Of a DNA stretch of 64,000 bases, positions 1 through 9,452 are shown piece by piece. Position 1 is the first letter of the stretch. Each line of letters starts with the position of its first letter. Under the pieces are notes generated by a model. It was given only the letters and a program-made list of their open reading frames with translations. It made no database searches and had not been told where the DNA came from. This stretch comes from Taklimakanibacter deserti (GTDB lineage Bacteria; Pseudomonadota; Alphaproteobacteria; Rhizobiales; Aestuariivirgaceae): contig QORU01000012.1 in the NCBI GenBank assembly GCA_003574785.1, positions 186,001 to 250,000 of the forward strand, given 5' to 3'. The position numbers and the translations under genes were made by a program.

Positions 1-104
1 AAGAGACCTCAACAAACCATTAACCATAACGGGGCTTTGCTTTAGACTTGAAACCTCCTATCCGGTTCGCCTGACCCTCCCCCCGCACGGCCCAAGGACC
101 TCCC

Positions 105-1496
105 ATGCCAGATCCATCGCTTGTTCTCTTGCCCGCAAGCCGCAGCCGCGGCGCCATTCCGATCGTCCCCGTCACCCGGCAGTCATGGTCCGCGGTCGAG
201 CGCGGCCTCGCCAAGACCGCCCGGACGTGGCTCAAGGCCTCTGGCTTTACGGCTGGGGCAGGCAACCATGCTCTGCTGCCGGACCCGTCGGGAAAGCTGA
301 AAAAGGTTTTCTACGGCATCGCCGATGCGGCAAAGCCGGTAGATCCGTTTGATTTCGCGAGGCTGGTCCGGGCCCTTCCGGAAGCCGACTATCGCATCGA
401 AGGCGACTTGCCCGACCTCGGAAACGCCGTCCTGGGCTGGATCTTGGAAAGCTACCGTTACGAGCGCTATCGGACACCCGCTTCGCCGTCCGCCCGCCTT
501 GTCTGTCCCTCGGACCTCGATCGTGCCGCTCTGCTGAAGGTGGCGGCGGCGCATTTCCTGGTGCGCGATCTCGTCAATACGCCCTCGCTCGACATGGGGC
601 CGGATGAGCTCGAAGCGGCCGCGCGCAAGCTCGCCGGCCAGAATCGCGCCAAATTGCGCGTGGTGGCGGGCGAGCGCCTCGCCCGCGACTTCCCCATGAT
701 CCATACGGTCGGTCAGGCCTCGACCAGGAGGCCCCGCCTCATCGATTTCACCTGGGGGCCGTCGCGCGCGCCCAAGGTCACGCTGGTGGGCAAGGGCGTG
801 TGCTTCGACACGGGCGGCCTCGATATCAAGCCGGCCTCGGGCATGCTGCTCATGAAGAAGGACATGGGCGGGGCGGCGAATGTCCTAGGCCTCGCCCAGA
901 TGATCATGGAGGCGAAGCTCAAGGTTCGTCTGCGTGTCCTCATTCCCGCGGTCGAGAACGCCATAGCGGGAAATGCCTTTCGCCCGGGTGATGTGCTCAC
1001 GAGCCGCAAGGGCATCAGGGTGGAGATCGGCAACACCGATGCGGAAGGGCGGCTCATTCTGGGCGATGCCTTGGCGCTGGCGGATGAGGAAAGCCCCGAT
1101 CTCCTCATCGATATGGCGACCCTGACCGGCGCCGCGCGGGTGGCGCTCGGGCCCGACCTGCCGCCTTTCTATACGAGCGACGATGGCGTGGCGGGAGACT
1201 TGGCGCGCCATGCCGTGGCGGCCAATGATCCCCTCTGGCGCATGCCGCTTTGGACGCCTTATTACGCCCTGATCGAATCCTCGATCGCCGAGCTCAACAA
1301 TGCCGGCGAGTCGGGATTTGCCGGTTCCGTCACTGCCGCCTTGTTCCTCAAGCGCTTCGTCGAGCGCGCCAGGGCCTATGTCCATTTCGATATTTTCGCC
1401 TGGACGCCCGTGGCGAAGCCTGGCCGGCCGAAGGGCGGCGAGGCCCAGGCGATCCGTGCCCTCTTTGGCCTCATAGCGGAGCGCTATGGCAAATAG
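105..1496 (+). CDS. M17 leucyl aminopeptidase family protein
   Basis: A 463-residue cytosolic metallo-aminopeptidase of family M17, which removes N-terminal residues from peptides using two divalent metals. The C-terminal catalytic domain is clear: VGKGVCFDTGG with the metal/active-site lysine at about residue 230, KKDMGG about twenty residues later, and the family signature NTDAEGRL at residues 310-317. The N-terminal domain is shorter than in E. coli PepA, as in the PepB-like alphaproteobacterial clade. The ATG at 105 follows a short A/G-rich stretch. A MarR gene and an NlpC/P60 gene follow on the same strand, so the three may form a small peptide/peptidoglycan turnover group. Family assignment is secure; the substrate is unknown. 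Confidence 0.93.
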   Translation: MPDPSLVLLPASRSRGAIPIVPVTRQSWSAVERGLAKTARTWLKASGFTAGAGNHALLPDPSGKLKKVFYGIADAAKPVDPFDFARLVRALPEADYRIEGDLPDLGNAVLGWILESYRYERYRTPASPSARLVCPSDLDRAALLKVAAAHFLVRDLVNTPSLDMGPDELEAAARKLAGQNRAKLRVVAGERLARDFPMIHTVGQASTRRPRLIDFTWGPSRAPKVTLVGKGVCFDTGGLDIKPASGMLLMKKDMGGAANVLGLAQMIMEAKLKVRLRVLIPAVENAIAGNAFRPGDVLTSRKGIRVEIGNTDAEGRLILGDALALADEESPDLLIDMATLTGAARVALGPDLPPFYTSDDGVAGDLARHAVAANDPLWRMPLWTPYYALIESSIAELNNAGESGFAGSVTAALFLKRFVERARAYVHFDIFAWTPVAKPGRPKGGEAQAIRALFGLIAERYGK

Positions 1497-1573
1497 CTTG
1501 CAGTCTGGGGCGGGCTAGGCCAGAATGAAACGGCTCCGAAACGATTAAGGGACGGAGCGGTGGATCTGGGTTT

Positions 1574-1918
1574 ATGAGCGTCACTTTGTCGGCGGCACAG
1601 GCGTTGCAGCTTTGGCATGACGTGAATCTGCATCTGGTTCGCGGCGACGAGCCGGATCTTTCGACGCGGCAAGTTACGCTGCTGTTGACCGTCTATCTCG
1701 AAGCGCCGCCGCATACCGTGCGCGATCTGGCCAGGAAGCTCGGCGTCTCAAAGCCCGTGATCACGCGCGCCCTCGATTCGCTCGGCAAGCTCGATCTTCT
1801 GGCGCGCCGGCGCGACGAGACCGACCTGCGCAACGTTCTCGTTCAGCGAACGGTAAAGGGCGTGCTTTATCTTGAGCGCTTGGCCGAAACCGTTGGCAAG
1901 CTCGCCAAGCAGGTCTAA
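1574..1918 (+). CDS. MarR-family winged-helix regulator
   Basis: A 114-residue DNA-binding protein. The middle carries a typical winged helix: helix-turn-helix around TVRDLARKLGVSKPVITRAL, then a wing with the basic turn ARRRDETDLRNV, as in MarR proteins, and a C-terminal helix ending KLAKQV. It is shorter than usual (about 140 residues) and has little N-terminal dimerisation helix. Its stop lies 9 bp before the NlpC/P60 start, so it is probably co-transcribed with that gene, and it may regulate the flanking aminopeptidase and hydrolase. The target and ligand are unknown. Confidence 0.8.
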   Translation: MSVTLSAAQALQLWHDVNLHLVRGDEPDLSTRQVTLLLTVYLEAPPHTVRDLARKLGVSKPVITRALDSLGKLDLLARRRDETDLRNVLVQRTVKGVLYLERLAETVGKLAKQV

Positions 1919-1927
1919 TGGGTTCCC

Positions 1928-2776
1928 ATGAACAGCTTCGATCCGCGTCTTCATGCCATCCGTCCCGACATTGCCGATGCCCGCCTGGGCAAGGCCGCAG
2001 AGAGCGCGCGACTGGTCGAAGGCGAGGTCCGCGAGGTGGCGGCGCCGCTTCTGTCGCTCTACGGCGAACCGCGCTTCGATGCCCGCCTCGACACGCAAGG
2101 CTTGATGGGCGAGCGCGTGCGCGTCTTCGACGCCCGAGAAGGCTGGGCGTGGCTGCAGCTCGAGAGCGACGGTTATGTCGGCTATGCGGCGCAAGACGAT
2201 CTCGCCGTCCCCAATGACGCGCCGACCCATCGCATTGCCGTTCCCTCGACCTTCATGTTCCCCGCACCCGACATCAAATCGCAGCCGGTCGTGACCGTGA
2301 CCCTCAATGCGAGGGTCTGCGTTGTCGGTGGTGATGAGCGATTTGCCCATCTCGACAATGGCCGCTTCGTCGTCGCCCGTCATCTCAAGCCCTTGTCCGA
2401 GAGCGAGCCGGATTTCGTCGCCGTGGCGGAAGCCCATCTGCATGTGCCCTATCTGTGGGGCGGCAAGTCGGTGCTCGGAATCGATTGCTCAGGGCTGGTA
2501 CAGCTCGCGCTCGAGGCGGCAGGCCACGCTTGCCCGCGCGATGCCGACATGCAGGAGAAGGACCTCGGCCGCGCTTTGCCGAAAGACGATCTGGGCACGC
2601 TCGAGCGCGGCGATCTCGTCTTCTGGGACGGACATGTCGGCGTCATGACCGATGCGCGGATGCTGCTGCACGCCAATGCCTATTTCATGCAGGTGACGCA
2701 TGAGCCCTTGAATGTCGCGGTCGAGCGCATCGCCCGGCGCAACAGCCCGATCACCTCGATCAGGCGGCTTATATGA
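1928..2776 (+). CDS. SH3-NlpC/P60 family cysteine peptidase
   Basis: A 282-residue putative peptidoglycan endopeptidase that would cut gamma-D-glutamyl-diamino acid bonds in murein stem peptides. The N-terminal two thirds look like bacterial SH3 modules (GERVRVFDAREGWAWLQLESD is followed by a second SH3-like block). The C-terminal NlpC/P60 domain begins near residue 165: LWGGKSVLGIDCSGLVQ holds the catalytic cysteine at about residue 187, and RGDLVFWDGHVGVM supplies the histidine. No signal peptide is visible, so it may act on imported muropeptides, in the manner of dipeptidyl-peptidase VI. An adjacent M17 aminopeptidase fits murein-peptide recycling, which is an inference. Confidence 0.88.
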   Translation: MNSFDPRLHAIRPDIADARLGKAAESARLVEGEVREVAAPLLSLYGEPRFDARLDTQGLMGERVRVFDAREGWAWLQLESDGYVGYAAQDDLAVPNDAPTHRIAVPSTFMFPAPDIKSQPVVTVTLNARVCVVGGDERFAHLDNGRFVVARHLKPLSESEPDFVAVAEAHLHVPYLWGGKSVLGIDCSGLVQLALEAAGHACPRDADMQEKDLGRALPKDDLGTLERGDLVFWDGHVGVMTDARMLLHANAYFMQVTHEPLNVAVERIARRNSPITSIRRLI

Positions 2777-2806
2777 GTCTGGATGGCCGCCTCAATGGGC
2801 GGCCAC

Positions 2807-3754
2807 TTAGTATCCCCGCTCGCGGTCGATGATGTTCTCGACCGGCAGGCCCTTCTGATGCCGCCGGATCTGGCCGAGCACATAGGCGGAAATCGTGTCG
2901 GGATCGGAATCGGCCGCGGCATGCGGCGTGACCCAGACCTTAGGGTGGTTCCAGAACGGACTGTCTTGCGGCAGGGGCTCGGTCTCGAACACATCGAGGC
3001 TCGCGGCATGGAGCTCGCCCGCATCGAGGGCGGCCAGTATATCGCTTTCGACCTGCTGCTTGCCGCGCCCGGCATTGATCAGCACCGGTCCGCCGAGCGG
3101 GCCCCGGCGCGACAGCTTGGCGATGACGTCGCGGTTGATGATGCCGGTGGTTTCCGGCGTATGCGGCAGGAGGCACACGAGAATATCCGTTCGTTTCAGG
3201 AACGAATCGAATTCCGGAGCGCCGGCAAAACATTCTATGCCCGGAATGGTCTTGCGCGTCCGGCTCCAGCCCACGACCTTGAAGCCCATCAGGCTGAGCT
3301 TGCGGGCGGAATCGGTGCCCATGACGCCGAGCCCCATGATGCCGACGGTCAGGGCCGAGGCGGCATGGGTCGGGAAGCAGTCCCAGATCCGGTTGCGCTG
3401 GTTCTCCTCCATGCGCCGCTGCTGGCGGTGATGCATGAGCACGTTCATCACCACATATTCGCTCATCCGCATGGTGAGGTCGGGGTCGATGACGCGGGCG
3501 ATCGGCACGCTTTCCGGCAGCGTCGGGTCCTTCAATATGGCATCGACGCCCGCTCCCAGCGAGAAGATCACCTTCAGATTGGGCAGGCTCTTCAGCACAT
3601 TGGCGGGCGGCAGCCAGGCGACGGCATAGGTGATGTCCTCGATCCGGCCGGTTTCCTTCGGCCAGACGCGGACATCGAGATCGGGCGCCTGCCGGCGCAT
3701 GGCGTCGGCCCACAGATTGGCGTCCCAGTTGTTGAGGAGATAGAGCAGGGCCAT
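2807..3754 (-). CDS. ghrA: glyoxylate/hydroxypyruvate reductase A
   Basis: A 315-residue NAD(P)H-dependent D-2-hydroxyacid dehydrogenase of the GhrA type, reducing glyoxylate to glycolate or hydroxypyruvate to glycerate. The Rossmann signature GLGVMGTDSARKL is in the middle. The catalytic triad is visible as R230 (INAGRG), E257 (DVFETEP) and H278 (TPHAAAD). The ATG at 3754 gives MALLYLLNN, the usual GhrA start; the frame stays open further upstream only inside the preceding ABC gene. It starts two bases after the stop of that ATP-binding gene, so it is the distal gene of the yej-type operon. What a hydroxyacid reductase does in a peptide-import operon is not evident. Confidence 0.9.
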   Translation of the reverse strand: MALLYLLNNWDANLWADAMRRQAPDLDVRVWPKETGRIEDITYAVAWLPPANVLKSLPNLKVIFSLGAGVDAILKDPTLPESVPIARVIDPDLTMRMSEYVVMNVLMHHRQQRRMEENQRNRIWDCFPTHAASALTVGIMGLGVMGTDSARKLSLMGFKVVGWSRTRKTIPGIECFAGAPEFDSFLKRTDILVCLLPHTPETTGIINRDVIAKLSRRGPLGGPVLINAGRGKQQVESDILAALDAGELHAASLDVFETEPLPQDSPFWNHPKVWVTPHAAADSDPDTISAYVLGQIRRHQKGLPVENIIDRERGY

Positions 3755-3756
3755 GA

Positions 3757-5388
3757 TTATTGCTTGACGACATCGGCGGGCGCCGTGCGCAGATGCAGCG
3801 CCGCGGCAATGAGGGCTTTTGTATAGTCGGTTTTCGGCGCGTCGAAAATCTCCGCCGTGGCGCCATGCTCGACCGCAAGTCCGTCGCGCATGACGATGAC
3901 CTCGTTGGCCAGCGCCCGCACCACCCTGAGATCGTGGCTGATGAACAGATAAGCGAGATTGTGGTCCTGCTGGATCTGGCGCAGCAGATCGACGATCTGC
4001 GCCTGGACCGACATGTCGAGCGCGCTCGTCGGCTCGTCGAGGACGACGAATCTGGGCTCCAGCGCCAAGGCGCGGGCGATCGCTATGCGCTGGCGCTGGC
4101 CGCCGGAGAATTCGTGCGGATAGCGCTCCATGGTCGAGGGATCGAGGCCGACCTCGGTCAAGGCCTTGGCGACGCGCTCGCGGCGCTGCCTGGCGGTGAA
4201 GGCTTTGTCCTGGACGATCAGGCCCTCTTCGACGATCTGCCGGACCGACAGGCGCGGTGACAGTGAGCCATAGGGGTCCTGGAACACGATCTGCATCTCC
4301 TTGCGCAGGGGACGCATGGCGCCGGCATTGAAGCCGTCGATCCTGGTTCCGGCATAGGCGATCGGACCTTGCGAGGCGATCAGCCGCAAAAGCGACAGGC
4401 CGAGCGTGGTCTTGCCCGAACCCGATTCCCCGACGATGCCGAGCGTCTGTCCAGCCCTGACCGTGACATCGACGCCGTCGACGGCCTTGATATGCCCGAC
4501 GACCCGCCGGAAGAAGCCGCGCTTGATCGGGAACCACACCTTGAGCTTTTCGGCCTTGACGACGACGGGCGCGGTCTCGTCCGACCGGGGCGGCTTGCCC
4601 TTGGGCTCGGCCGCCAGCAGCATCTTGGTATAGGCATGCTGGGGATTGCTGAAGACCTTCTCGGTTTCGCCCGCTTCCACGATCTTCCCGCGCTGCATGA
4701 TGCAGACCTTGTCAGCCATGTGCTGCACGATGCCGAGATCATGGGTGATGAGGAGCAGCGCCATGTTTGTTTCGGCCTGCAGATCCTTCAAGAGCTTCAG
4801 GACTTGCGCCTGCACCGTCACATCGAGCGCCGTCGTCGGCTCGTCCGCGATCAGGAGATCGGGATTGTTGGCAAGCGCCATGGCGATCATTACCCTCTGG
4901 CGCTGGCCGCCCGACAGCTGGTGCGGGAAATCCTGGAGCCGCGTTTCGGGATTGCGGATGCCGACCTTGGTCAGGAGGTCGATGATGCGCTTGCGCCGCG
5001 CCGCTCCGGACAGCCTCTGATGGATTTCGAGGATCTCACCGATCTGCCGCTCGACCGTATGCAACGGGTTGAGCGAGGTCATCGGCTCCTGGAAGATCAT
5101 CGTGATGTCGTTGCCGCGCACCTTACGCAAGGTGTTCTCGTCGGCGTGCAGCAGCTCCTGGCCCTTGAAGCGGATCTCACCCGAAGGATGGGAGGCCGAA
5201 GGGTAGGGCAGGAGCTTCAGGATCGAGAGCGCCGAGACGGATTTCCCCGAACCCGATTCGCCGACCAGCGCCAAGGTTTCGCCTTGGCCGATCGAGAAGG
5301 AGACGTGATCCACCGCCAGGTTGGTGTTCTTGCCTTGCGTGAAGGCGACGGACAGATCCTTGACCGTGAGAAGCGGGGCTTCGCTCAT
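3757..5388 (-). CDS. yejF: Peptide ABC transporter, fused ATP-binding protein (YejF type)
   Basis: A 543-residue protein with two tandem ABC domains, the YejF arrangement, which powers import of oligopeptides such as microcin C in E. coli. The first nucleotide-binding domain has GESGSGKS near residue 40, [15 protein letters not shown] and DEPTTALD. The second repeats GESGSGKT near residue 330, [15 protein letters not shown] and DEPTSALD. Each is followed by an oligopeptide-type C-terminal extension. The ATG at 5388 ([16 protein letters not shown]) overlaps the upstream permease stop by ATGA, indicating translational coupling. Confidence 0.95.
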   Translation of the reverse strand: MSEAPLLTVKDLSVAFTQGKNTNLAVDHVSFSIGQGETLALVGESGSGKSVSALSILKLLPYPSASHPSGEIRFKGQELLHADENTLRKVRGNDITMIFQEPMTSLNPLHTVERQIGEILEIHQRLSGAARRKRIIDLLTKVGIRNPETRLQDFPHQLSGGQRQRVMIAMALANNPDLLIADEPTTALDVTVQAQVLKLLKDLQAETNMALLLITHDLGIVQHMADKVCIMQRGKIVEAGETEKVFSNPQHAYTKMLLAAEPKGKPPRSDETAPVVVKAEKLKVWFPIKRGFFRRVVGHIKAVDGVDVTVRAGQTLGIVGESGSGKTTLGLSLLRLIASQGPIAYAGTRIDGFNAGAMRPLRKEMQIVFQDPYGSLSPRLSVRQIVEEGLIVQDKAFTARQRRERVAKALTEVGLDPSTMERYPHEFSGGQRQRIAIARALALEPRFVVLDEPTSALDMSVQAQIVDLLRQIQQDHNLAYLFISHDLRVVRALANEVIVMRDGLAVEHGATAEIFDAPKTDYTKALIAAALHLRTAPADVVKQ

Positions 5389-6488
5389 CCGAAAGTCTTT
5401 CGCGGATCGAGGGCATCGCGCACCGCCTCGCCGATGAAGACGAGGAGCGACAGCATGATGGCGAGGACGAGGAAGCCCGTGATTCCGAGCCATGGCGCCT
5501 GAAGATTCTGCTGGCCCTGGCTCAAGAGCTCGCCCAGCGAGGGCGACCCGGGCGGCAGGCCGAAGCCCAGATAGTCGAGCCCAGCCAATGCCGTGACCGA
5601 GGCGGCGACGATGAAGGGCATGAAGGTGACGGTCGAGATGAGCGCATTGGGCAGAAGATGCTTGAACATGATCTTCGTGTTGGTCAGGCCGAGCGCCCGG
5701 GCCGCCCTGACATATTCGAGATTGCGCCCCCTGAGGAACTCGGCCCGCACGAGCCCGACCAATTGCGTCCAGGAGAACAGGACAAGGATGAAGAGCAGGA
5801 GCCAGAAAGTCGGGGTGATGAAGGCCGAAAGGATGATGAGCAGATAGAGTGTCGGGATCGACGTCCAGATGTCGATGAAGCGCTGGAACAGGAGGTCGGT
5901 CCAGCCGCCGAGATAGCCCTGCACGGCGCCTGCGGCGACGCCGATGACGGAGGACAGCACAGCCAGGATCAGGCCGAAGAACACCGATATGCGGAAGCCG
6001 TAGATGAGCCGCGCCACCACATCGCGCCCCTGGTCGTCAGTGCCCAGCCAGTTCAGATTGCCGGCGATGCAATTGGGGTCCTCCGTCTTCAGCGGATATT
6101 TGGCGCAGGCCTCGTCCCAGCTCATGCCGAAGGCGGGTTTCGAGGGCGCCGGCGTCGGCAGCTCGTTGTTGACCGAGGCGTAGGAGTAGCGGATTGGCGG
6201 CCAGACCATCCAGCCATTGGCCTTGATCTCGTCCTGGATGAAGGGATCGCGGAAATCGGTCAGGGCGAGGAAGCCACCGAATTTCTCCTCCGGATAGTCG
6301 TTGAGGAAGGGGAAGAGGAGCTCGCCCTTGTAGGAGGCGACGATGGGACGATCATTGGCGATGACGGGCGCGAAGACGCTGATCACGAACAGGACAAAGA
6401 AGATCCAGAACGACCAAAAACCGCGCTTGTTCACCCGAAACAGGTGCCAGCGCCGTTCATTCAGTCCGGAGAGCTTGATGAGAGCCAT
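5385..6488 (-). CDS. yejE: Peptide ABC transporter permease (YejE type)
   Basis: A 367-residue inner-membrane permease of the oligopeptide class (DppC/OppC fold). It has an N-terminal membrane helix near residues 22-45, a long periplasmic loop of about 100 residues that is typical of YejE, and then five helices with the EAA loop YVRAARALGLTNTKIMFKHL contacting the ATPase. It is preceded by yejB with a 3-bp gap and overlaps yejF by 4 bp, so the two permeases and the ATPase should be made in fixed ratio. Length and loop size match YejE rather than a generic DppC. Confidence 0.94.
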   Translation of the reverse strand: MALIKLSGLNERRWHLFRVNKRGFWSFWIFFVLFVISVFAPVIANDRPIVASYKGELLFPFLNDYPEEKFGGFLALTDFRDPFIQDEIKANGWMVWPPIRYSYASVNNELPTPAPSKPAFGMSWDEACAKYPLKTEDPNCIAGNLNWLGTDDQGRDVVARLIYGFRISVFFGLILAVLSSVIGVAAGAVQGYLGGWTDLLFQRFIDIWTSIPTLYLLIILSAFITPTFWLLLFILVLFSWTQLVGLVRAEFLRGRNLEYVRAARALGLTNTKIMFKHLLPNALISTVTFMPFIVAASVTALAGLDYLGFGLPPGSPSLGELLSQGQQNLQAPWLGITGFLVLAIMLSLLVFIGEAVRDALDPRKTFG

Positions 6489-6491
6489 GAA

Positions 6492-7604
6492 TTAGAGGTC
6501 TCGGGACTCGAAATCGATCCGGGGATCGACGAATGTGTAGATGAGATCGCTGATCAGCGCCACGAAAAGTCCGACCAGCCCGGCGATATATACATTGGCG
6601 AAAAACACCGGGTAGTCGCGGTTGAGGGCGGCGGTATAGGTGAGGAGGCCCAGGCCGTCGAGAGAGAAGATATTCTCGATGAGGAGCGAACCGGTGAAGA
6701 AAGCACCGAGAAAGGCGCCCGGAAATCCCGCGATGACGAGCAGCATCGCATTACGGAAGACATGACCGTAGAGCACGCGCCGCTCGGTCAGCCCCTTGGC
6801 CCGGGCGGTGATGACATATTGCTTGCGGATCTCATCGAGGAAGGAGTTCTTGGTGAGGAGTGTCGTGGTCGCGAAGCCGCCGATCCCCATGGCGATCAAA
6901 GGCAGCACCAGATGCCAGGCATAGTCCATCATTTTGCCGAAGAAAGAGAGATCCGCGAAATTATCGGAAGTCAGGCCGCGCAGCGGGAAAACGGAGAAGT
7001 AGCTGCCGCCGGCAAACAGCACGATCAGAAGGATGGCGAGGATGAACCCCGGTATGGCGTATCCGACAATGATGACCGTCGAGGTCCAGATGTCGAAATG
7101 AGTGCCGTCCTTGACCGCCTTGCGGATGCCCAAGGGAATGGAAACGAAGTTGGTGATCAGGAGCAGCCAAAGCCCAAGCGAGATCGATACCGGCATCTTC
7201 TCGATCATCAGGTCGAGAACGGGCTTGTCGCGGAAATAGCTGTCGCCGAAATTGAAGGTGAGATAGTTCTTCATCATCAGCAGGAAGCGTTCGACCGGCG
7301 GCTTGTCGAAACCGAACTGGACTTCGAGCTTCTTGATGAATTCGGGATCTAGGCCCTGGGCGCCGCGATATTTGACGGCCAGCGAATTGCTGCCAAAGGC
7401 GCCGGGATCCGCCCCACGCCCGGCATCGCCGCCCTGGCCGCCGCCGATCCTCGCCGTCGCATCGACGGCGGTGCCCTGGATCTTCGAGATGATGCGCTCG
7501 ATCGGCCCGCCCGGCACGAACTGGACGATGGCAAAGGTCAGTATCATCATGCCGAGCAGCGTCGGAATCATGAGAAGCAGACGTTTTGCGATATAAGCGC
7601 CCAT
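6492..7604 (-). CDS. yejB: Peptide ABC transporter permease (YejB type)
   Basis: A 370-residue inner-membrane permease (DppB/OppB fold) that pairs with the YejE-type protein. It opens with the hallmark MGAYIAKRLLLMIPTLLGMM helix, followed by a periplasmic insert of about 80 residues rich in Gly and Ala that is characteristic of YejB. The remaining five helices and the EAA loop (YVITARAKGLTERRVLYGHV) follow. The binding-protein gene upstream ends 12 bp before this start. Confidence 0.94.
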   Translation of the reverse strand: MGAYIAKRLLLMIPTLLGMMILTFAIVQFVPGGPIERIISKIQGTAVDATARIGGGQGGDAGRGADPGAFGSNSLAVKYRGAQGLDPEFIKKLEVQFGFDKPPVERFLLMMKNYLTFNFGDSYFRDKPVLDLMIEKMPVSISLGLWLLLITNFVSIPLGIRKAVKDGTHFDIWTSTVIIVGYAIPGFILAILLIVLFAGGSYFSVFPLRGLTSDNFADLSFFGKMMDYAWHLVLPLIAMGIGGFATTTLLTKNSFLDEIRKQYVITARAKGLTERRVLYGHVFRNAMLLVIAGFPGAFLGAFFTGSLLIENIFSLDGLGLLTYTAALNRDYPVFFANVYIAGLVGLFVALISDLIYTFVDPRIDFESRDL

Positions 7605-7616
7605 ATATGTGCCGTC

Positions 7617-9452
7617 CTAGTTGCCGCGCTTCAGGGTCTTCGCCTTCTCGGCGTTGGTCCACCAAGTGTCCAGGATGCCTGTGTCATCCAGGGAGCCTGA
7701 GTCATAATCGGGTTGAATTTTGGGCCTTTCGAAGATGTCCCAGCGCACGATCCAGTGGCTGGCCTTGTACCAATTCGGCACCCATATGTGCTCGGCCCTG
7801 AGCACCCGGTCGAGAGCCCGGCCGGTGAACAGAAGCTCCTCGCGCGACTTGGCGGCGATCATCTTTTCGATCAGCGCATCGATGACGGGGAGCGCGATGC
7901 CGGAGAGATTGAAGCTGCCGGTTGCCTTGGCCGATTGCGAGCCGAGCAGGCCTCTGAGCCCGACACCGGGCGTCGCGTCACCCGAAATCCGGGCGATCTC
8001 GGTGTCGAAATCGAATTCTTTCACCCGTTGCTCATGTTGAGCGGGGTCTATGTTGCGCATAACGGCGTCGATGCCGAGCAGCCGCAGATTCTTCACATAG
8101 GGAGCGAGGATCCTCTCGCTGGTCGGATCGTCGATCAGGAATTCCATGGTGAATTTCTCGCCCTTGGCGTTCACCAGTTGCGTGCCCTGGCGCTTCCAGC
8201 CGGCTTCGGCGAGAAGCTGGGCTGCCTGCCGCAGGAGCTTGCGGTCCTGGCCCGATCCATCCGAGACCGGTGGGACATAGACCTCATCGAAGACTTCCGG
8301 CCGCAGATCCTTCCGGAACGGCTCGAGGATCTTGAGCTCCTCTTCCGATGGCTTGCCCTCTGCCTTCAGCGGCGAGTTCTCGAAGAAGCTCACGGTGCGG
8401 TCATAGGAGCGATAGAAGAGATTGGCATTGGTCCACTCGAAGTCGAAGGCAAGGTCGAGCGCCTTGCGCACCCTTATGTCCTGGAATTTCTCGCGCCTCA
8501 GATTGATATAGAGCCCTTGCGCGCTCGAGGGCGACTTGTCCGGCAGCACCTCCTTGATCAGACGGCCTTCGGCTACCGATTTGATGTTGTAGGCGGTGGC
8601 CCAGTCACGCGAGGTGAATTCCTCGTGCAGATCGAGAATTCCGGATTTCAAGGCCTCGACGGCGGCGGTGCGATCCTTGAAATACTCCATCCGAATCTCG
8701 TCGAAATTCCAGCGGCCCTTGTTGACGGGAAGATCGGCAGCCCAGTAGTCGGCACGCCTCAGATAGGAGACATATTGGCCTTCCCTGAAACGACCGATCT
8801 TATACGGCCCCGAGCCCAAGGGCGGCGTTAATGTCGACTTGGTGAAATCATGTGTGGCGTAGTAGGCCTTGGACAGGATGGGCAGATCCGCCGCGACGGT
8901 CAGTGGCAGGTCCCGCGTATTCTCTCCCTTGAAAGTGTAGCGCACTTCATAGGGCGAAAGCACTTCACATTTCTCCACATCGCGGATGAGAACGCGCAGG
9001 CGTTCGTGCCCTTCGGTCGAGATGAGGCGAAAGCTGTCGCACACATCGTCGCCCGTGAGTTTGCTGCCGTCGGAGAAGCGAGCTTCCTCGCGCAATTGGA
9101 AGGTGACGCTCTTCTTGTCTGGGGCCAGATCGGCGCTCTTGGCGACCAGCCCATAGACGGCGTCCGGTTCGTCATTGGCGCGTACCATCAGAGTGTCAAA
9201 CATCAACTGATAATTCTGCGCCGGATTGCCTCTGAGAATATAGCCGTTGAAGCTGTCAAAGGCGTCGATCGCCAGGATCCCGCGGCTCGCTAGTCGCCCG
9301 CCCTTCGGCGCGTCTGGATTCACATAGTCGAAATGCTTGAAATCGGGCGGATATTTGAGATCGCCGAAGGCCGAGAGACCATGCCGCGGCTCGGCCGAAG
9401 CTGTGGAGATGAGAAAGACGAGCGCCAGGCTGGCGGGCAGCACGTATCTCAT
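7617..9452 (-). CDS. yejA: Peptide ABC transporter substrate-binding protein (YejA type), copy 1
   Basis: A 611-residue periplasmic solute-binding protein of family 5 (SBP_bac_5). MRYVLPASLALVFLISTASA is a Sec signal peptide. The mature N-terminus has the YejA-like HGLSAFGDLKYPPDFKHFD, and the central domain shows the family-5 pattern of large Pro/Tyr-rich loops. It is the second of two tandem paralogues: its ATG overlaps the stop of the upstream copy by ATGA (9449-9452). The first ligand-binding lobe shares a near-identical block with the other copy (see the repeat feature). Two binding proteins for one permease suggest two ligand ranges. Confidence 0.93.
   Translation of the reverse strand: MRYVLPASLALVFLISTASAEPRHGLSAFGDLKYPPDFKHFDYVNPDAPKGGRLASRGILAIDAFDSFNGYILRGNPAQNYQLMFDTLMVRANDEPDAVYGLVAKSADLAPDKKSVTFQLREEARFSDGSKLTGDDVCDSFRLISTEGHERLRVLIRDVEKCEVLSPYEVRYTFKGENTRDLPLTVAADLPILSKAYYATHDFTKSTLTPPLGSGPYKIGRFREGQYVSYLRRADYWAADLPVNKGRWNFDEIRMEYFKDRTAAVEALKSGILDLHEEFTSRDWATAYNIKSVAEGRLIKEVLPDKSPSSAQGLYINLRREKFQDIRVRKALDLAFDFEWTNANLFYRSYDRTVSFFENSPLKAEGKPSEEELKILEPFRKDLRPEVFDEVYVPPVSDGSGQDRKLLRQAAQLLAEAGWKRQGTQLVNAKGEKFTMEFLIDDPTSERILAPYVKNLRLLGIDAVMRNIDPAQHEQRVKEFDFDTEIARISGDATPGVGLRGLLGSQSAKATGSFNLSGIALPVIDALIEKMIAAKSREELLFTGRALDRVLRAEHIWVPNWYKASHWIVRWDIFERPKIQPDYDSGSLDDTGILDTWWTNAEKAKTLKRGN
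9315..9358. repeat. 44-bp direct repeat, copy A (partner at 11142-11185)
   Basis: This stretch encodes the segment PPDFKHFDYVNP near the mature N-terminus of the first YejA-like protein. It matches 11142-11185 at 42 of 44 bases in the same orientation, 1.8 kb away. It reflects duplication of the binding-protein gene with strong conservation of this block, and is long enough to support recombination between the copies. Confidence 0.85.

Noticed and set aside
2807..4537. A single 576-codon minus-strand frame joining ghrA to upstream sequence
   Set aside because: The upstream part runs out of frame inside the ABC gene and has no recognisable protein; the ghrA start at 3754 is clear.
5658..7352. 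Long plus-strand open frame opposite yejB and yejE
   Set aside because: It is antisense to well-conserved permease genes; its composition (Asp, Glu, Gly, Arg-rich) is the typical shadow of GC-rich coding DNA.
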